Shown: positions 7,237-9,059 of the stretch, piece by piece | Layout: every line of letters begins with the position of its first letter | Position numbering within the stretch: the stretch's first letter is position 1 | NCBI GenBank assembly: GCA_033765345.1 | Contig: JANRIC010000003.1 | Location: 1-9,059 of the forward strand | DNA length: 9,059 nt | Source of the DNA: JANRIC01 sp033765345 | GTDB lineage: Bacteria; Bacteroidota; Bacteroidia; Cytophagales; Microscillaceae | Direction of reading: 5' to 3' | Program-made: the position numbers and the translations under genes | Notes under the pieces: generated by a model | What the model was told of the DNA's origin: nothing | Seen by the model: only the letters and a program-made list of their open reading frames with translations | Databases searched by the model: none

Positions 7237-8526
7237 ATGAGAAGAGCTGATATTATTCAAGGTGTATCGAATTTAAATAAGGTACTTACTCAATCCAAAT
7301 TGTTAGAGTCCTTTAAACTCCTGAGAAATTTTGAAAGCGATAATCCAAAAGCTTCTTTCAATTTTGAGGAATTGCTGATCTCTCTCAATAATTATTCCAT
7401 CCATTACAATCATTTGGGTGAGGTAGAAAAAGTAATCATCAAAATCATGGGATTGGAAGGACTGGAAGACCCCAAAAAATGGGCTCAACTGATCTATAAT
7501 CCTGATAAAAAATCGGAGCTTTCGCACCTGACCCGCAATATGGAGAATACTCTCCTACTCCTGCCCCGAATCACCGATTTAATCTCGCGTGAGTTTGATA
7601 TGAATAATATGTCTAAAAACAATCAAAAAGACGTAATTTGCCTGATTCTTCCCGAAGAAACCGGTTCTTATTCATCTCCTGAAAGATTAAGCAAGGCACT
7701 GGATTCTATCAATATCTTCTATAAAGCCTGTGCCGAAATGCAAGGGCTTCATTCGGATGATTTGAGCGTAGTATCCCTGGATTCGGGCAAAGACAAATCC
7801 ATTGATTTTATCGGAAATGCGGCTGTCATCAAAGCTGTAAAAGATATTATTATTTCTATCTGGCACAATGCCCTCTATTACAGCGATAAACCTTTTGCCG
7901 AACGTACCGAACTGATCAAACAATCACTTCCTGTCATTGGCAAAATTGAAGATAAAAAAATGAAACAAGAGATCGGCAGCGAACAAGCCGAAATCTATAA
8001 AAGAAATATTGCTCAAGCCGCCGAAAAGTTCCTTTCTGCCGGAGCACTGATTGAAGAACTGGAAAAAGAAGGAAGCAGAGACCCCCGTAATTTACTTAGC
8101 CCCGAGCCTAAGCTACTGATTACCAATATAAAAAAAGATGAGTCGATAAGCCCTGCTAAAAACAACGAAAGCCAAGAGCTGAATACGCATCAAAAGCCCA
8201 CTGAAAAAGTAAGTAGCTCTGCTGCCACTCTAAATACACAAAGTGGTTCGGCCAAATTATTGGATAAACTGGATAATCTGAGCGACGAAGATCAAGAACT
8301 ATTTATGGAGCTTTTTGAAAAAATGAAAATCTCCAAGAATCAAGAAGAAGAAGATAAAATCAGTACGCCAAGCAATATTGACTTTGAATTAGAACTGGAT
8401 AATACCTTTGCAGATACCACACCTAAAAAAATAGAGCCTGAGGAAAAAAACCTACTCGATCCTAAAGACAGCATCGGAAATTTATGGAATTTTAAAATGA
8501 ACCATAAACTAAATGATGTGGATTAG
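7237..8526 (+). CDS. Hypothetical cytosolic protein, helical with disordered acidic C-terminus
   Basis: This gene encodes 429 residues with no signal peptide or membrane helix. I do not recognise the family. Residues about 1-280 look mostly helical. One segment stands out: 'LSVVSLDSGKDKSIDFIGNAAVIKAVKDIIISIW' region at about 176-209, a beta-strand/turn/'SG.DKS.DF.G' motif running into an amphipathic helix. An acidic/lysine-rich helix covers about 225-280. Residues about 285-340 are polar, Ser/Thr/Lys/Asn-rich and probably disordered. A short acidic helix follows (LLDKLDNLSDEDQELFMELFEKMKI, about 341-365), then a D/E-rich tail ending near W417. This layout of a folded domain, linker and short acidic motif suits a protein that recruits a partner, but that is inference. 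The start lacks a Shine-Dalgarno sequence, as is usual in this phylum. A strong terminator lies 40 bp downstream, so the transcript ends here. Confidence 0.85.
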   Translation: MRRADIIQGVSNLNKVLTQSKLLESFKLLRNFESDNPKASFNFEELLISLNNYSIHYNHLGEVEKVIIKIMGLEGLEDPKKWAQLIYNPDKKSELSHLTRNMENTLLLLPRITDLISREFDMNNMSKNNQKDVICLILPEETGSYSSPERLSKALDSINIFYKACAEMQGLHSDDLSVVSLDSGKDKSIDFIGNAAVIKAVKDIIISIWHNALYYSDKPFAERTELIKQSLPVIGKIEDKKMKQEIGSEQAEIYKRNIAQAAEKFLSAGALIEELEKEGSRDPRNLLSPEPKLLITNIKKDESISPAKNNESQELNTHQKPTEKVSSSAATLNTQSGSAKLLDKLDNLSDEDQELFMELFEKMKISKNQEEEDKISTPSNIDFELELDNTFADTTPKKIEPEEKNLLDPKDSIGNLWNFKMNHKLNDVD

Positions 8527-8565
8527 CCTGAATCTAGGGATATAAACCTTTCGCTCACAATACCT

Positions 8566-8616
8566 TATATAAAAACCCGAAAGCCTGTTTGTAGCAGACT
8601 TTCGGTTTTTTATATA
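8566..8616. terminator. Strong, nearly symmetrical intrinsic terminator
   Basis: TATATAAAAACCCGAAAG (8566-8583) pairs with CTTTCGGTTTTTTATATA (8599-8616) over 18 positions with a single mismatch, around a 15-nt loop. The inner loop can pair further (CTG with CAG). The stem ends in an A-tract on one side and a T-tract on the other, so it can work in both directions. It closes the 429-residue gene, and its symmetry is typical of sites between convergent genes. Confidence 0.9.
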
Positions 8617-8648
8617 AAAATCTAGTATTTTATAAAGAATATTTTATC

Positions 8649-8804
8649 TTAGGCTTTCGTGGTGAGAACGTACCAAGCCTTCGGCGGGAATTCGCAGACT
8701 TTATTTTTATAGAATTCTTTGAAGTGATCCGAAGGAATCACCTCAAAGAACAGGAGGGTGTAATCCTTGAAACCAAGCGAAATAAAGAATGATTGAAAAG
8801 CAAG
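8649..8804 (-). pseudogene. Possible 3' remnant of a minus-strand gene
   Basis: An open frame of 51 codons ends in TAA at 8649-8651 and is bounded upstream by an in-frame TGA at 8805-8807. It has no usable ATG near its beginning. The predicted peptide, with segments 'GFKDYTLLFFEVIPSDHFKEF' and 'CEFPPKAWYVLTTKA', reads like a protein C-terminus: mixed aromatic and charged residues and third positions rich in C or G. A convergent gene would also explain the bidirectional terminator at 8566-8616. I cannot name the family. The competing reading is that the strand is not coding and the region is a structured plus-strand RNA, so confidence is low. Confidence 0.3.
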
Positions 8805-8827
8805 TCAAAAACAAGGCTTGCTTTTTT
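8651..8827 (+). ncRNA. Candidate structured RNA upstream of the Rpn gene
   Basis: Three potential hairpins occur in a row. The first is AGGCTT (8651-8656) with AAGCCT (8675-8680). The second is TTCTTTGA-A-GTGAT (8715-8728) with ATCAC-C-TCAAAGAA (8737-8750), 13 pairs around one mismatch, extendable by CC/GG around a GAA loop. The third is a terminator stem at 8796-8825. A transcript bounded by that terminator could be a small RNA or leader. No promoter is clear at its 5' end, and a minus-strand reading frame overlaps it, so this is only a candidate. Confidence 0.25.
8796..8827 (+). terminator. Intrinsic terminator before the Rpn gene
   Basis: AAAAGCAAG (8796-8804) pairs perfectly with CTTGCTTTT (8817-8825) around a 12-nt loop, and the T-run continues to 8827. 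In the plus direction this is a good intrinsic terminator. It would insulate the Rpn gene from upstream transcription, or end a short plus-strand transcript arising after 8616. The stronger terminator upstream already ends the 429-residue gene. Confidence 0.6.
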
Positions 8828-8843
8828 ATTTTCCGTACCTTTG
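8818..8843 (+). promoter_or_regulatory. Bacteroidota-type promoter of the Rpn gene
   Basis: TACCTTTG at 8836-8843 is a perfect match to the Bacteroidota -7 consensus TAnnTTTG. A TTG at 8818-8820 could serve as the -33 element, but its 15-nt spacing is shorter than the usual about 19, and it lies inside the terminator stem. Transcription would start near 8850, leaving a leader of about 18 nt before the ATG at 8868. Confidence 0.55.
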
Positions 8844-8867
8844 CTGCAGATTCTATAAAAGCAAAAG

Positions 8868-9059
8868 ATGAGCAAAAAACTAATTCGTTTTGATTGGGCA
8901 GTCAAAAAATTACTCCGCAACAAAGCAAACTTTGTAGTGCTTGAAGGCTTTTTGTCTGAACTTTTATTCGACACGATCAAAATAGAAAAGATATTAGAAA
9001 GTGAAGGCAATCAAGAAACAGAAGAAGACAAGTTTAATCGAGTAGATATTCTGACACAG
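8868..9059 (+). CDS. Rpn-family recombination-promoting nuclease / PD-(D/E)XK transposase-like protein (5' part)
   Basis: The frame is open from the ATG at 8868 to the window edge, giving 64 residues. The N-terminus, with 'LIRFDWAVKKLLRNKANF', 'LEGFLSELL' and 'ESEGNQETEEDKFNRVDIL', matches the well-known start of the Rpn/PD-(D/E)XK family (PDDEXK transposase-like, related to E. coli YhgA/RpnA). In these proteins the conserved Asp of 'NRVD' (D60 here) begins the metal-binding site, and the following E-x-Q/K motif would lie just outside the window. Full-length members are usually about 270-320 residues. Such genes occur in many copies in Bacteroidota genomes; E. coli Rpn proteins promote RecA-independent recombination. 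A perfect -7 box lies 25 bp upstream. Completeness and activity cannot be judged. Confidence 0.88.
   Translation, partial: MSKKLIRFDWAVKKLLRNKANFVVLEGFLSELLFDTIKIEKILESEGNQETEEDKFNRVDILTQ

Noticed and set aside
8738..9010. 90-codon minus-strand open frame
   Set aside because: It is antisense to the Rpn-family gene and its promoter, and the peptide has no protein-like motif.

Overview
The window looks like chromosomal DNA from a member of the Bacteroidota, probably a marine or filamentous type in the Cytophagales/Saprospirales range. This rests on AT-rich intergenic DNA, starts without Shine-Dalgarno sequences, one clear TAnnTTTG-type -7 promoter element, signal peptides ending in 'AQ', fibronectin-like modules with a GHCW motif, a 'SGNWSNPSIWD' secreted-protein N-terminus and an Rpn-family PD-(D/E)XK gene. 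The genus is not determinable from the sequence.

Left part (1-2336), minus strand. Three genes are read right to left with short gaps (28 and 68 bp) and probably form an operon of envelope proteins. They are a signal-peptide protein with a beta-rich N-terminus and membrane helices (1545-2336), a lipoprotein with two fibronectin-III-like modules (794-1516), and the N-terminal part of a secreted repeat protein (246-725). The last gene runs into a 63-bp tandem repeat. It then meets a stop codon inside a degenerate repeat copy, and beyond that the sequence decays into almost pure C (G on the coding strand). I read this as a damaged contig end rather than biology.

Centre (2337-6855). After a 328-bp AT-rich divergent intergenic region comes a 1396-residue exported protein with about 20 kinesin-light-chain-type TPRs and a C-terminal CHAT (caspase-like) protease domain. 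Its His/Cys dyad, H1229 and C1310, is intact. It is transcribed divergently from the envelope operon. The arrangement suggests, but does not prove, a periplasmic or surface protease acting with those envelope proteins.

Right part (6856-9059). A 381-bp gene-free gap precedes a 429-residue cytosolic protein of unknown function. This is followed by a strong symmetrical terminator (18-bp stem). Between 8640 and 8830 lies a short region that can be read either as the 3' end of a broken minus-strand gene or as a small structured RNA ending in its own terminator. A textbook Bacteroidota -7 box then drives an Rpn-family recombination-promoting nuclease/transposase-like gene, which is cut by the window edge.
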